Below the pieces are notes generated by a model, which did no database searches, was not told the origin of the DNA, and saw only the letters and a program-made list of their open reading frames with translations. 64,000 bases of DNA, from NCBI GenBank assembly GCA_910574195.1, contig CAJTBF010000003.1, positions 213,874 through 277,873 on the forward strand, in the 5' to 3' direction. Made by a program: the position numbers and the translations under genes. Position 1 is the first letter of the stretch, and the number at the start of each line of letters is the position of its first letter. This document shows positions 1 through 9,362 of this stretch, in pieces. Source of the stretch: Lachnospiraceae bacterium (lineage in GTDB: Bacteria > Bacillota > Clostridia > Lachnospirales > Lachnospiraceae).

Positions 1-410
1 TTCTCGTAGGACTGTGCCTGCACCGAATGAATCATCTCTTTTAGATATTTTTCAGGCGTTTGAAAAGTCGGCACGGCAATGCTGATTATGAACGGTTCCT
101 TCGGCTGATATGCGTTCTGTATTCTAATCTGTGCTTCCGTTATTTTGTGCCGTTCCCGCCACGCACTATAATCCCCGCATTGCGGCGGGTTCCTGAAAAG
201 CAGCTTGCGCCATGTCAGCCTCCACCCATGCTTTTTGTAATAACCATATATCTTATGGAACAGCGATAGCTGTTCCCTCGCCCGACGAAAATTGCATGGA
301 AAATCCTCATCGGCAGTTCCCCTGCCGGACGGCGAAGACTGTCCGCGCTCCTTATCAGAAGTATACGTTACAGGAACCCCGCATGAAAATACTTTTCTAA
401 TTTTCTTCAT
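1..410 (-). CDS. Glycosyltransferase family 2, N-terminal part (cut by window edge)
   Basis: This is the 5' part (about 136 codons) of a gene that runs off the left edge. The start ATG (408-410) overlaps the end of the preceding glycosyltransferase gene by 14 bases in another frame and has GGAGAG just upstream. The first 105 residues are basic and aromatic and carry no recognised domain. From about residue 107 the sequence enters a GT-A fold start (FIISIAVPTFQTPEKYLKEM), matching the first strand and nucleotide-binding loop of family 2 transferases. The overlap implies co-translation in the polysaccharide operon. The donor and acceptor sugars cannot be told. The family call is solid, but the rest of the protein is outside the window. 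Confidence 0.8.
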   Translation of the reverse strand, partial: MKKIRKVFSCGVPVTYTSDKERGQSSPSGRGTADEDFPCNFRRAREQLSLFHKIYGYYKKHGWRLTWRKLLFRNPPQCGDYSAWRERHKITEAQIRIQNAYQPKEPFIISIAVPTFQTPEKYLKEMIHSVQAQSYE

Positions 411-2607
411 GTCTCTCCGTTTCCACATTTTCTGAATACAACGCCAGAATTTCTTCTTTTATATTGCCCCAGTCCCGTTTTCCGGCCGTCTCCATACCGC
501 CCTGGTACAGTCTTTCCTGCAGTTCGGTATCGGTGCAGATCCGCTCAATCGCTTCCACGGCCTTTTGAATCTGTCCGCGGGGATACAACAGACAATTCTC
601 ACCGTCCACCAGATATTCTCTGTTTCCGTCATTGGGAACCACCACCGTATAACCGCCTGTCGCCATCATTTCCAGCGGTGGATAGGAAAAGCTCTCCAGA
701 AAACTGGTTTTCAGGAGAATATGACACTGCTGGTACACCTTTGGTACTTTCTCATAGGGAACCTGATGCAGGAAACGGTCTACCCGGTACTTACTTTTGG
801 GCTTCGCATTATAAGACATATACCAGATTTCGTATTTCTCCGGATCCAGCCTGTCCACAATGGCAAAACTTTCATCCACATTTTTATAATATACCCCGCA
901 GTCTCCCTCAATCAGAATCCGGATCTTCCCACCGTCAAATGTTCTTCGGCGCGCCCGGAAACGATCCCGCGCGATTCCATTGGGCGCATAGCGAACCTGA
1001 TATCCATATTTTTCCTCCAGCCAGCTCTGACACCACCTGGAAATCGTAAGGAACTGTACCTCTACAAGCGGCAGGTAATTCTTGTTGGCCCAAACCCGCA
1101 GCGGAATTCCGGATTCATAAAAATCCGTTTCAAAATTCTGTACCAGATAATATCGTTTTCCGATATTGGCATAGTTCTCTAAAAATGATACGGTAGTCCA
1201 CATTGTCGCAACAGCCTGATCGAATCGGCCCAGCAGCATTCTTCCATCCTGACCGAGTACCGGAATCCGATGCCCCTCATACTCACACCAGTCCTGCTTC
1301 TGATTTACATTCAACAAAACGACGTCCCGCCCGGTATCCTGAAGCATGATCGCATGCTTCAAAGCAACCATAATTCCGCCGCTGATATTTAACGACGGAA
1401 GTACAACGGCAATATTCGGCGTTGTATATTTTTTTATAAATCTTCTTAAAGGAAGACCCGTATAAATCGTCACGCACTCTTTCATACAAAAACGATACGC
1501 ATTTTCTGCAATTCGCCTGCGCTCTTTTCTGTTTTCAATCAGAAGAGAGAGATTTTTTTCCCATTCCGTTTCATCCGTACACAAAAGACCCGTTTTCCCA
1601 TCCTGTATCATTCTGTCAAAGGCACCGACTCTGCTCGCTACCGTCGGCACTTTTACCAGCGCTGCCTCCACCCATTTATTTTCGGATTTTGCTTCGTTAA
1701 AAATACTTTTTTCCAGAGGCGCCAGATTGATATCCACCTGGGAAATCAATCCGGGAAGCTCCTTCCAGTCTACAAAAGGATGCGAAATCACCCTCTCCTT
1801 CCACGGCTTTAACTCGGAAGGTAAATCCAGTTCTCCCACCACATGAAGCTGGAGCTTCTCATAACGTTCCATCAATCTCACCAATACCGGAAGAATCATT
1901 TGAAAATCATCATTGTGTGTCAAACTTCCACTAAAATATCCGATTTTAATATGGTCTTGCTCCTTTTTCTTTGCGCGCAACGCTTCCTGAGACAATTTGC
2001 ACATCTCTTCGGAAGCTGTATTCCGATTGATAAACACCTCCGGCACATGTTTTCCTAATTCTTCTGCCAGACATTCCGTCGTCGTAATTGCCGCATCGCA
2101 CAAAGAAAGTGTTTTACCCATTCGCCTTACGCCGTCGTCGTACAATTCTTTCTCTTCTTTGGACATGGAATCCAGATATTTGATCGTATCCGTATATACG
2201 GTATCAATCACCAGGTCGTCAATATCAAACAGAACTCTTTTATTCAGTCCTCTTGCCAGTTTAATAAATTCCCCGATGACCTCTGTATAAGGACACCGGA
2301 AAAATACAAACGTTCTGTAAAACCGCACCTGATCCAGATCAAGGTTCGCATAGTATACCTGATTCGTGGAAATATTGTTCATCTCCAATTGCTCTCTCTG
2401 ATGTGTCACCCGGTAACGTGCCGGATGGGGAACACTCTCATCACAACCATTGATAAACAGTACGTCCTTAAAAATTCTGTTCTTTGCGTCCTTTCCCGCA
2501 ATTCTGGATCTCTGCACCAGATTTTTCGCTTTCCGTCCTACGGCAAGTACTCCTTCCTCTTTCAGAGTTTTGATTGTTTTTCCTGTTAATTCTTTTATAT
2601 CCGGCAT
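397..2607 (-). CDS. Two-module glycosyltransferase (GT4/GT-B like)
   Basis: This 736-aa cytoplasmic protein probably adds sugars to a surface polysaccharide. Two GT-B-like segments are visible. One is at about residues 220-390, with GYFSGSLTHNDDF and a glycine-rich TVASRVGAF stretch. The second is at about 410-720, with PNGIARDRF and ESFSYPPLEMMATGG, which resembles the E-x7-E donor-site motif of GT4 enzymes. The first 60 residues are basic, like those of neighbouring transferases. The ATG has GGAGGAG directly upstream. It follows a GT2 gene by 9 bases and overlaps the next transferase, so all three are probably one operon. The linkage made is unknown. The double-domain length suggests a bifunctional or polymerising enzyme, by inference only. 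Confidence 0.82.
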   Translation of the reverse strand: MPDIKELTGKTIKTLKEEGVLAVGRKAKNLVQRSRIAGKDAKNRIFKDVLFINGCDESVPHPARYRVTHQREQLEMNNISTNQVYYANLDLDQVRFYRTFVFFRCPYTEVIGEFIKLARGLNKRVLFDIDDLVIDTVYTDTIKYLDSMSKEEKELYDDGVRRMGKTLSLCDAAITTTECLAEELGKHVPEVFINRNTASEEMCKLSQEALRAKKKEQDHIKIGYFSGSLTHNDDFQMILPVLVRLMERYEKLQLHVVGELDLPSELKPWKERVISHPFVDWKELPGLISQVDINLAPLEKSIFNEAKSENKWVEAALVKVPTVASRVGAFDRMIQDGKTGLLCTDETEWEKNLSLLIENRKERRRIAENAYRFCMKECVTIYTGLPLRRFIKKYTTPNIAVVLPSLNISGGIMVALKHAIMLQDTGRDVVLLNVNQKQDWCEYEGHRIPVLGQDGRMLLGRFDQAVATMWTTVSFLENYANIGKRYYLVQNFETDFYESGIPLRVWANKNYLPLVEVQFLTISRWCQSWLEEKYGYQVRYAPNGIARDRFRARRRTFDGGKIRILIEGDCGVYYKNVDESFAIVDRLDPEKYEIWYMSYNAKPKSKYRVDRFLHQVPYEKVPKVYQQCHILLKTSFLESFSYPPLEMMATGGYTVVVPNDGNREYLVDGENCLLYPRGQIQKAVEAIERICTDTELQERLYQGGMETAGKRDWGNIKEEILALYSENVETERHEEN

Positions 2608-2616
2608 AGCTCCTCC

Positions 2617-4323
2617 TTACACCAACTTGAATCTTTTCCAGTTTTTATGATCATAAGGATCTTCTTTTGCAAGAATGGTTTCCCATTGTCTGGAAAACGA
2701 TTCCCTTCCTTCTGTTTTAAAATCCTCTATCTGTGCTTTCTGGTATTCCACTTCCGCAAAGCAGGTCCATACATGCCGATATCCCTGTTCTGCTGCCCGC
2801 AGGGAAAAGTCAATCTCCTCATATCCCGGCATTTCTTCCGAAAATCCTCCGATGGAAAGAAGCTTTTGCCGTTCTACCATAAAACAGCCTTTCCAGACGG
2901 CCGTGGTATTCCGTACATAGCGCAGGATGGCTTCATATCCCTGTTCCGTATTTGGAATGCCCCGGCACAGGAAACGGATCTTTTCTTCCCGCTCCTTCGC
3001 CAACGCAATCCCGGCATAGGCAATGGTATGATCCGGAAACAGAATCTTCGGCGCCACCGCCGCCACATCCCGGCGGCCGGCAAACATCAGCATCTCTTCT
3101 ATCCATCCGGCAGTAAGCGGCATACACTTTGCATCCAGAATCACCAGATATTCCGCCTCCGTATTCCGTGCCGCCTGATTCAAAAGAGATCCCAGATTCC
3201 GCCCGTTCTCCCCAAAGACCGGCACCCATTCCAAATGTGGATAATCCGTTGCTTTTCGCACTTTTTCTTTATATTCCGCAAACTCTTTCTCTGAATCCAA
3301 ATGATGTACCACTATCGCCACACGAGCGCACGGATCAATCTCATACCGTACCCGATAGATCGTCCTGTACGGAAGATTACTGGATACCTTTCCCGGCTCT
3401 CCCACGCGTTCCAATTGTTCCTGCACCGCCCGGATGGCGGCGTCCACGGCATAACTTTTGGAATCCAGATTCATGGAAACAGACTCCGGGTGTACCCGCC
3501 AGTAATATAATACTTTCGGCACATGTATCACTTTTTCCGCTTTTTCCGTCAGGCGCAGCACCATATCATGATCCTGACTGCCGTCGAATTCCGGGCGGTA
3601 TACCTTGCTGAACACAAGATGTCCGGATGGGGCGGCTTCATTGACCCGCTCCAGCAACTTCCGACTGAACACCGTAAAATGACAGATATAATTGTGGGAC
3701 CGCAGCTCATCTTTGCCAAATCCCGGCTTAAAATTAAAATCTGTGGCATCTTCGATCCGGCCGGAAAACTTCACCTCATCCGAATACAGAAAATCTGCAT
3801 GAAACTTTTGTATGGCTCTTCGCATTTCAAAAAGAGCCGATTCATGCAGTACGTCGTCATGATCCAAAAGCCCCAGATACTGCCCGTCAGCCAAAGCAAT
3901 ACAGGCATTCGTATTTTCAGAAATCCCTTTATTCTCCGGCAGCGCCGTATATACAATTCTTGCGTCTCTCCCGGCATATTCTCTGCAGATTTTTCCCACA
4001 TATGCATGCGCACCGTCGCTGCCGTCCGCAAGACATAACTGCCAGTCGGAGTAAGTCTGCCTCTGTACGGAATGCAGCAGTTCCAGGAGATATTCTCTTG
4101 GCGTATTATACAGTGGGGTAATAATACTGAATTTTATCGGCTCCTCAAACGTGTACTTTTTCTGATACTCCCGCTGCTCCTCCGTGATCAAATGAACCTT
4201 TTTCGCCTTCTCTCGAAAAGCTGCCTCCCGTAAGTGTTCGATTCTTTTATTGCGCAGCTTCACCAACACAGCGACCGGTCCCTGCGTCAGCAGGAGACGA
4301 ACTCCTTTTTTTATCTTTGACAT
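2617..4323 (-). CDS. Glycosyltransferase family 2 with two GT-A domains
   Basis: The first GT-A domain begins near residue 64 (FSIITPLYNTPREYLLELL) and has the metal-binding DHDD motif (LLDHDDVLHESALF). A second, more divergent domain occupies the C-terminal half and has LVILDAKCMPL in place of a clear DxD, so it may be inactive or use another metal site. I placed the start at the ATG at 4321-4323, which has GGGAGAAAACG upstream. A longer start 12 codons upstream is possible. The gene lies between a small membrane protein and a GT4-like enzyme in the polysaccharide operon. Tandem GT2 proteins of this type build rhamnan or rhamnose-glucose backbones in Gram-positives, which fits the rfb genes nearby. 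The exact linkage is unknown. Confidence 0.85.
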   Translation of the reverse strand: MSKIKKGVRLLLTQGPVAVLVKLRNKRIEHLREAAFREKAKKVHLITEEQREYQKKYTFEEPIKFSIITPLYNTPREYLLELLHSVQRQTYSDWQLCLADGSDGAHAYVGKICREYAGRDARIVYTALPENKGISENTNACIALADGQYLGLLDHDDVLHESALFEMRRAIQKFHADFLYSDEVKFSGRIEDATDFNFKPGFGKDELRSHNYICHFTVFSRKLLERVNEAAPSGHLVFSKVYRPEFDGSQDHDMVLRLTEKAEKVIHVPKVLYYWRVHPESVSMNLDSKSYAVDAAIRAVQEQLERVGEPGKVSSNLPYRTIYRVRYEIDPCARVAIVVHHLDSEKEFAEYKEKVRKATDYPHLEWVPVFGENGRNLGSLLNQAARNTEAEYLVILDAKCMPLTAGWIEEMLMFAGRRDVAAVAPKILFPDHTIAYAGIALAKEREEKIRFLCRGIPNTEQGYEAILRYVRNTTAVWKGCFMVERQKLLSIGGFSEEMPGYEEIDFSLRAAEQGYRHVWTCFAEVEYQKAQIEDFKTEGRESFSRQWETILAKEDPYDHKNWKRFKLV

Positions 4324-4371
4324 CGTTTTCTCCCATTCATTCCGATATCCTTTCGGCATCCTTTCCTTCCC

Positions 4372-4974
4372 TCATCGGAACAATCCATATAAAAACTTCA
4401 TAAAAACTACGATATAAGCAACAAAAATCAGCAGCACACAGAAGGTTTCCAGATCGAACCGCTGAATCACCATCTTCAGGATCAGAGTTCCCTCTTTTGG
4501 AACACCGTCCACATACATAGCCGTATCCTCTTCCACTCCGGCCTGATAACAGAAATTGATCAGATTCTCTTCGGTTTCGCCCTTGGAATCCAGCAAAATT
4601 TCATATTCTTTTCCTTTGCAACCGGAAATTCTGTCAAAGGGAAACTGGGCAAACTTTCCGTTTTGGAAATTCTTTCCCGATACAGTGCCGCTGGCAACCT
4701 CTTTCCCGCTTTCTGTCTCCGTCAATACAAAATGAACATCCACTTTTTCCACATTGCCTACAATTCTGCATTTTATCCTTACCGCATCCAGGTTCTCTTC
4801 CACACTGATAAACCGCTGTGCGACCGGTCCGCTGTGATAACAGGACACACTCTGGTGGTCGCTGGCATCGATATCCGGATCATAGACGTTATGACACTTT
4901 GCAATATGGGCATAAAGAAATACCAGACACAGAGTCAGAATTATAAAGACGGCATTTCGAATTCCTTTTTTCAT
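4372..4974 (-). CDS. Unknown two-helix membrane protein with extracellular domain
   Basis: I do not recognise this 200-aa protein. It has an N-terminal hydrophobic helix (about residues 8-24), an extracellular stretch of about 140 residues predicted to be beta-rich with four or so cysteines, and a C-terminal helix (about 178-197). The ectodomain has repeated K/G/E-rich turns such as VASGTVSGKNFQNG. It sits 12 bases downstream of the ATP-binding subunit of a polysaccharide ABC exporter and upstream of the glycosyltransferases, so it may assist export or acceptor handling at the membrane. Nothing in the sequence shows an enzymatic activity. Confidence 0.6.
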   Translation of the reverse strand: MKKGIRNAVFIILTLCLVFLYAHIAKCHNVYDPDIDASDHQSVSCYHSGPVAQRFISVEENLDAVRIKCRIVGNVEKVDVHFVLTETESGKEVASGTVSGKNFQNGKFAQFPFDRISGCKGKEYEILLDSKGETEENLINFCYQAGVEEDTAMYVDGVPKEGTLILKMVIQRFDLETFCVLLIFVAYIVVFMKFLYGLFR

Positions 4975-4986
4975 ATTTCGCTCCCT

Positions 4987-5727
4987 CTATCCTTGCGATT
5001 GAATATACTGACTGCAGATAGACGCAGTATCCCCCAGCATCTTCACATTCCCATGATCCAGCCAGACAATCCGGTTGCAAAGCCGCTTCACCTGATCGAT
5101 ACTGTGAGAAACAAACAAAATGGTCGTCCCTTTCTCCATCATACTGCGAATACGCGCCTCACATTTTTGCTGGAACAGAAAATCTCCTACCGACAATACT
5201 TCATCTACAATTAAAATATCGGGCGTGCCGATCGTGGCAATAGCAAACGCCAGACGGGATACCATACCTGAAGAGAAATTCTTTACCGGCACATGCATAA
5301 AGTTTTCCAGTTCGGAAAACTGCACAATATCCGCATAAAACTGCTCCATCTCTTCCCGCCGGTAGCCCAGAATCGCTCCGTTTAAAAACACGTTCTCCTT
5401 TGCAGTCAGATCCATGTCAAATCCTGCTCCCAGCTCGATCAACGGCGCCATACTTCCATACACCTGTACGCTGCCTTTCGTCGGCTTCAATACCCCGGCA
5501 ATCGTCTTGAGCATGGTACTTTTTCCACTTCCGTTTAAGCCGATCAGTCCCAACGCATCCCCTTTGTACACCTCAAAGGAAACATCCTTTAATGCCCAGA
5601 ACTCGTCATAGGACACCTGTCTTTTGATACTTTTAATCACATATTCCTTAAAACTGTCGAATTTTTCGGACGACAGATTGAATTTCATAGATACATGATC
5701 CACCTGAATCATAACTGGTCTGTCCAT
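4987..5727 (-). CDS. Polysaccharide ABC exporter, ATP-binding subunit (Wzt/TagH type)
   Basis: The protein hydrolyses ATP to drive export of a lipid-linked polysaccharide through the permease encoded just upstream. It shows Walker A GLNGSGKST (about residues 63-71), the signature NFSSGMVSRLAFA, Walker B ILIVDEVLSVGD and the switch histidine (FVSHS). The aromatic residues near the start and the DALGLIGLNGSGKS context are typical of the O-antigen and teichoic-acid exporter ATPases. At 246 aa it is only the nucleotide-binding domain. The C-terminal glycan-recognition domain of some Wzt proteins is absent. Spacing to the permease gene is about 12 bases. The substrate is probably the rhamnose-containing polymer made here, by context. 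Confidence 0.9.
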   Translation of the reverse strand: MDRPVMIQVDHVSMKFNLSSEKFDSFKEYVIKSIKRQVSYDEFWALKDVSFEVYKGDALGLIGLNGSGKSTMLKTIAGVLKPTKGSVQVYGSMAPLIELGAGFDMDLTAKENVFLNGAILGYRREEMEQFYADIVQFSELENFMHVPVKNFSSGMVSRLAFAIATIGTPDILIVDEVLSVGDFLFQQKCEARIRSMMEKGTTILFVSHSIDQVKRLCNRIVWLDHGNVKMLGDTASICSQYIQSQG

Positions 5728-5738
5728 TCTCTCTTCTC

Positions 5739-6515
5739 CTATATATTTAAAATAAATTCATCCTGATTCCTGTAAAAGACAAACAGACCGGCAGCCAGCA
5801 CAAGCAGTGTCTCCACCACGGCAACCAACAGCGATACCGGATCCAGAATCTTATTGTGCAACATCACATCCCGAAACATCATCAAAATATTTGTAATCGG
5901 ATTCAACCTTACAATCGGATACAGCCAGGAAGGCAGAATGGACATCGGATAGATGACCGGCGTCAGATACATCAATGCCGTAGTAAACACCGAATACAGA
6001 TGGATAATATCCCGGAACTTCACGGTAATGGCCGACAGAATCAGTCCTACACCAAGGCTGAACCCCACCAGCAGAAGTAAAGGAACCGGTACAAGAAGTA
6101 CCGTCCAGTGCAGTTCGGTACGCATGGCCACCATGACCAGAAGCAATGCGGAGAAAGATGCCATCAAGTTAATAAAAATAGAGAACACCCTTGACAGCAC
6201 AAAAAGATATTTGGGGACATATACTTTTTTGATCAAAGAAGCATTCGCAATAATCGCGGACATAGAAGAAGTAGTGGATTCCGAAAAAAAGTTAAACACT
6301 ACCTGTCCGCTGAGCAAATATAACGGGAAATTTTCAATCTCAAACTTGAACAGATTTGAAAATACAACTGACAGTACAATCATCATAAACAGTGGATTGA
6401 GAAGTGTCCACAGTACCCCCAACACGGAACGTCTGTATTTTATTTTTATGTCCCTGCCCACCAGTTCCCGCAACAGGGGTTCAAACTTTTTAAAATTCTG
6501 AATGTATTGTGACAT
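5739..6515 (-). CDS. Polysaccharide ABC exporter, permease (Wzm/TagG type)
   Basis: This is an integral membrane subunit of a polysaccharide exporter. The cytoplasmic N-terminal helix (LVGRDIKIKYRRSVLGVLW) is the hallmark of ABC-2 permeases of the TagG/RfbA family, followed by about six membrane segments. The ATG at 6513-6515 has GGGGAGG with 5-base spacing, so I prefer it to an ATG 11 codons upstream that lies inside the rfbC end. The mature length of 258 aa is normal for the family. The next gene downstream is its ATPase. Together they flip completed chains, independently of the Wzx-like flippase further upstream in the locus. Confidence 0.9.
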   Translation of the reverse strand: MSQYIQNFKKFEPLLRELVGRDIKIKYRRSVLGVLWTLLNPLFMMIVLSVVFSNLFKFEIENFPLYLLSGQVVFNFFSESTTSSMSAIIANASLIKKVYVPKYLFVLSRVFSIFINLMASFSALLLVMVAMRTELHWTVLLVPVPLLLLVGFSLGVGLILSAITVKFRDIIHLYSVFTTALMYLTPVIYPMSILPSWLYPIVRLNPITNILMMFRDVMLHNKILDPVSLLVAVVETLLVLAAGLFVFYRNQDEFILNI

Positions 6516-6531
6516 TTCATCCTCCCCGTGC

Positions 6532-7092
6532 TTAATGTAAGGACTCACGAAATCCTTTCCAATGCTGATCCTTTTCGGAAATAATCAGATCTTCCATCCC
6601 CATGCCCTGCGGAAGCGGCCATTTTACTCCGATCTCCGGATCATTCCATGCAATTCCCCCTTCATCATTGGGATGATAAAAGTCGGTACATTTATACGCA
6701 AATTCTGCACTGTCTGAGAGCACAATAAATCCATGTGCAAAATTCTTCGGAATAAAAAACTGCTTTTTATTCTCTGCCGACAGATACACGCCATACCACT
6801 GCCCATAGGTGGGAGAACCTTTTCTGATGTCCACAGCCACATCATAGACCTCTCCGCTCACCACACGCACCAATTTATCCTGGGGATAGTGAATCTGGAA
6901 ATGCAGGCCGCGCAGCACGCCCTTTCTGGAACTGGACTGGTTGTCCTGTACAAATTCCTGGGCGATTCCTGCCTCTTTATAATCGTTGTAATTATAGGTT
7001 TCCATAAAATATCCGCGTTCATCTCCGAAAACCGCCGGTGTAATCACTTTCAGACCTTCAATATTACATGTCTCTACCGTAATTTTTCCCAT
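6532..7092 (-). CDS. rfbC: dTDP-4-dehydrorhamnose 3,5-epimerase
   Basis: This enzyme catalyses the third step of dTDP-L-rhamnose synthesis, epimerising C3 and C5 of dTDP-4-keto-6-deoxyglucose. The sequence has the family hallmarks: GDERGYFMETYN near residue 23, QDNQSSSRKGVLRGLHFQ with the catalytic histidine near residue 63, and FIPKNFAHGF. At 186 aa the length is normal. It sits 18 bases after rfbA in the same direction, with rfbB upstream of both. No rfbD (the final reductase) is visible in the window. It may lie beyond the left edge or elsewhere. The identification is confident. Confidence 0.96.
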   Translation of the reverse strand: MGKITVETCNIEGLKVITPAVFGDERGYFMETYNYNDYKEAGIAQEFVQDNQSSSRKGVLRGLHFQIHYPQDKLVRVVSGEVYDVAVDIRKGSPTYGQWYGVYLSAENKKQFFIPKNFAHGFIVLSDSAEFAYKCTDFYHPNDEGGIAWNDPEIGVKWPLPQGMGMEDLIISEKDQHWKGFRESLH

Positions 7093-7110
7093 CTTTTTTC
7101 CTCTTTTTCT

Positions 7111-7992
7111 TTATTGATCAATATATTTTCCGTCCAGCACATCTTTCAGATATCTTCCATACTGATTCTTTTTATATAATTCATAGGACTCGCTTAGTTT
7201 TTCTTTGTCAATCCATCCATTATTATACGCGATCTCCTCCAGACAGGCGATCTTCCGGTTCTGATGTGTCTCCACCGTCTTTACAAAATTCGTCGCATCC
7301 ACCAAAGACTCATGAGTTCCCGTATCCAGCCAGGTAAATCCCTGTCCCAGAAGTGTCACATCCAGATTTCCTTTTTCCAGATATATACGGTTCAAATCCG
7401 TAATCTCCAATTCCCCTCTGGCGCTTGGTTTGATCTGCTTTGCGTATTCCACCACATGACGGTCATAAAAATACAGCCCTGTCACGGCATAATTGGATTT
7501 CGGATTCTGCGGTTTTTCTTCCAGAGATATTGCCTTTCCCTCCGCATCAAATTCCACCACGCCAAACCGTTCCGGATCGTCCACATAATACCCGAATACC
7601 GTGGCGCCCTCTTCCTTTTTCGCCGCTGTCCGCAGCCGTTTCCGAAGCCCGTGTCCGTGGAAAATATTATCTCCCAGAATCATGGCACAACTATCGCCCT
7701 CAATAAATTCTTCTCCAAGAAGAAACGCCTGTGCCAGCCCGTCCGGAGAAGGCTGTATCTTATAACGCAGACGGATTCCAAACTGTTCCCCGTCGCCAAG
7801 AAGTTCCTCAAACCGCGCAGTATCCTCCGGGGTAGAGATAATCAAAATCTCCCGGATTCCCGCCTCCATCAGAATACTTAACGGATAATAAATCATCGGC
7901 TTGTCGTAAATCGGAAGAAGCTGCTTACTTGTCACCTGCGTCAAGGGGTACAATCTTGTGCCGGATCCTCCTGCCAGAATAATTCCTTTCAT
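7111..7992 (-). CDS. rfbA: Glucose-1-phosphate thymidylyltransferase
   Basis: The enzyme converts glucose-1-phosphate and dTTP to dTDP-glucose, the first step of dTDP-rhamnose synthesis. The N-terminus has the nucleotide-binding signature [18 protein letters not shown]. The metal-site [11 protein letters not shown] and the sugar-binding [20 protein letters not shown] are also clear. The 293-aa length matches RmlA. It precedes rfbC by 18 bases. Upstream, 215 bases separate it from rfbB, and this gap holds a possible MITE-like insert, so rfbA may have its own promoter or be read through. Product inhibition by dTDP-rhamnose is known for the family but cannot be seen here. Confidence 0.96.
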   Translation of the reverse strand: MKGIILAGGSGTRLYPLTQVTSKQLLPIYDKPMIYYPLSILMEAGIREILIISTPEDTARFEELLGDGEQFGIRLRYKIQPSPDGLAQAFLLGEEFIEGDSCAMILGDNIFHGHGLRKRLRTAAKKEEGATVFGYYVDDPERFGVVEFDAEGKAISLEEKPQNPKSNYAVTGLYFYDRHVVEYAKQIKPSARGELEITDLNRIYLEKGNLDVTLLGQGFTWLDTGTHESLVDATNFVKTVETHQNRKIACLEEIAYNNGWIDKEKLSESYELYKKNQYGRYLKDVLDGKYIDQ

Positions 7993-8042
7993 CGATAACC
8001 CTCCATTCTATACTGTACTTGCAAAGTCACACACAAACCAGT

Positions 8043-8199
8043 ACGTCATTGCATGAATCCCGAAGTAAATAGCGTCTCATGTTCACAACAGCACAAGGCA
8101 AAGGAAGGAGACGATGCCGGCAGCATTATTAACTTGACTCCAACGCAGTCACGGTATGAACAGGGGGCGATATTTGCTCGATTATGAATGCAATGACGT
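8043..8199. repeat. MITE-like insert with 12-bp terminal inverted repeats
   Basis: Between rfbB and rfbA lies a non-coding 157-bp segment bounded by perfect inverted repeats ACGTCATTGCAT (8043-8054) and ATGCAATGACGT (8188-8199). It has no plausible gene inside. The size and terminal symmetry resemble a miniature inverted-repeat element, though no target duplication is obvious. The rest of the gap between the two genes (7993-8207) shows nothing else clear. Confidence 0.45.
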
Positions 8200-8207
8200 T
8201 CAAAAAA

Positions 8208-9290
8208 TCATTTTGTATGGTACATCTCTTCGTAATATTTTTGATAATTGCCGCTGGTCACATGGCGCATCCAGTCCTCATTCTCAAAAAACCATTTAAT
8301 CGTGCGCCGAATTCCGTCTTCGAATTTTGTCTCCGGATACCAGCCAATCTCCTTTTTAATCTTATCCGGTGCAATGGCATAACGTCTGTCGTGCCCTTTC
8401 CGGTCCTCCACGTATTGAATCAAATTCTCACTGACCAATGCTTTTCTCGGATCATCGTCCGGCAGCATCTCCTGCAGAACATCCAGAATAATATGGATGA
8501 TCTGAATATTCTGTTTCTCGTTATGTCCGCCGATATTGTAGGTTTCAAAAAGACGGCCCTTTTCCTGCACCATGTCGATTCCCTTTGCATGATCTTCCAC
8601 ATACAGCCAGTCCCGTACATTCTTCCCATCGCCGTACACCGGCAGCTTTTTTCCCTGCAACGCGTTATTGATAATCAATGGGATCAGTTTTTCCGGGAAC
8701 TGATACGGTCCATAGTTATTGCTGCAGTTCGTAATATTCGCCGGAAAATGATACGTATCCATATAAGATTTTACCAGCATATCGGAAGATGCCTTGCTTG
8801 CAGAGTAGGGACTATGAGGATCGTAAGGCGTCGTCTCATAAAAATATTCTCCCTCCTTTTCCAGGGAACCATACACCTCGTCCGTTGATACATGCAAAAA
8901 CTTCTTATCTTCCTTATACGAACCGTCCGGCAATTCCCAGGCCGCCCTGGCGGCATTGAGCATCACAAGTGTCCCAAGCACATTCGTCTTCACAAACACT
9001 TCCGGATCTTTGATACTTCTGTCCACATGGCTCTCCGCCGCAAAATGTACTACCCGGTCAATCTCATTCTCTTCAAAGATCCTGGTAATCGCCGCCGTAT
9101 CACAGATATCTGCTTTGATAAAGCAATAATTCTCTCTATGTTCCACACCCTTCAGGTTCTCAAGATTCCCGGCATAAGTCAGCTTATCCACATTGATGAT
9201 TCTGATTTCGTCCCCATATTTTTTAAACATATAATGGATATAATTCGATCCGATGAATCCTGCTCCTCCGGTCACAAGATAGGTTCTCAT
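8208..9290 (-). CDS. rfbB: dTDP-glucose 4,6-dehydratase
   Basis: This NAD-dependent short-chain dehydrogenase-like enzyme makes dTDP-4-keto-6-deoxyglucose, step two of the dTDP-rhamnose pathway. It starts with TGGAGFIGSNYIHYM (the Rossmann glycine motif), carries FAAESHVDRSI, the catalytic HVSTDEVYG segment and YSASKASSDM (the YxxxK pair), and NNYGPYQFPEKLIP. At 360 aa it is of family length. It is transcribed before rfbA and rfbC. The short 72-base gap upstream separates it from the large membrane protein gene, so it probably belongs to the same long transcript. Confidence 0.96.
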   Translation of the reverse strand: MRTYLVTGGAGFIGSNYIHYMFKKYGDEIRIINVDKLTYAGNLENLKGVEHRENYCFIKADICDTAAITRIFEENEIDRVVHFAAESHVDRSIKDPEVFVKTNVLGTLVMLNAARAAWELPDGSYKEDKKFLHVSTDEVYGSLEKEGEYFYETTPYDPHSPYSASKASSDMLVKSYMDTYHFPANITNCSNNYGPYQFPEKLIPLIINNALQGKKLPVYGDGKNVRDWLYVEDHAKGIDMVQEKGRLFETYNIGGHNEKQNIQIIHIILDVLQEMLPDDDPRKALVSENLIQYVEDRKGHDRRYAIAPDKIKKEIGWYPETKFEDGIRRTIKWFFENEDWMRHVTSGNYQKYYEEMYHTK

Positions 9291-9362
9291 ATTCTATTCC
9301 TCCAAATTTATTTCTATTGATTATAGCATTCCTGTACTGTAAAATCAACTCTTGCATGGAGA

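Noticed and set aside
260..279. Palindrome GGAACAGC-N4-GCTGTTCC resembling a LexA site
   Set aside because: It lies inside a glycosyltransferase coding region and the half-sites are too far apart for the GAAC-N4-GTTC operator.
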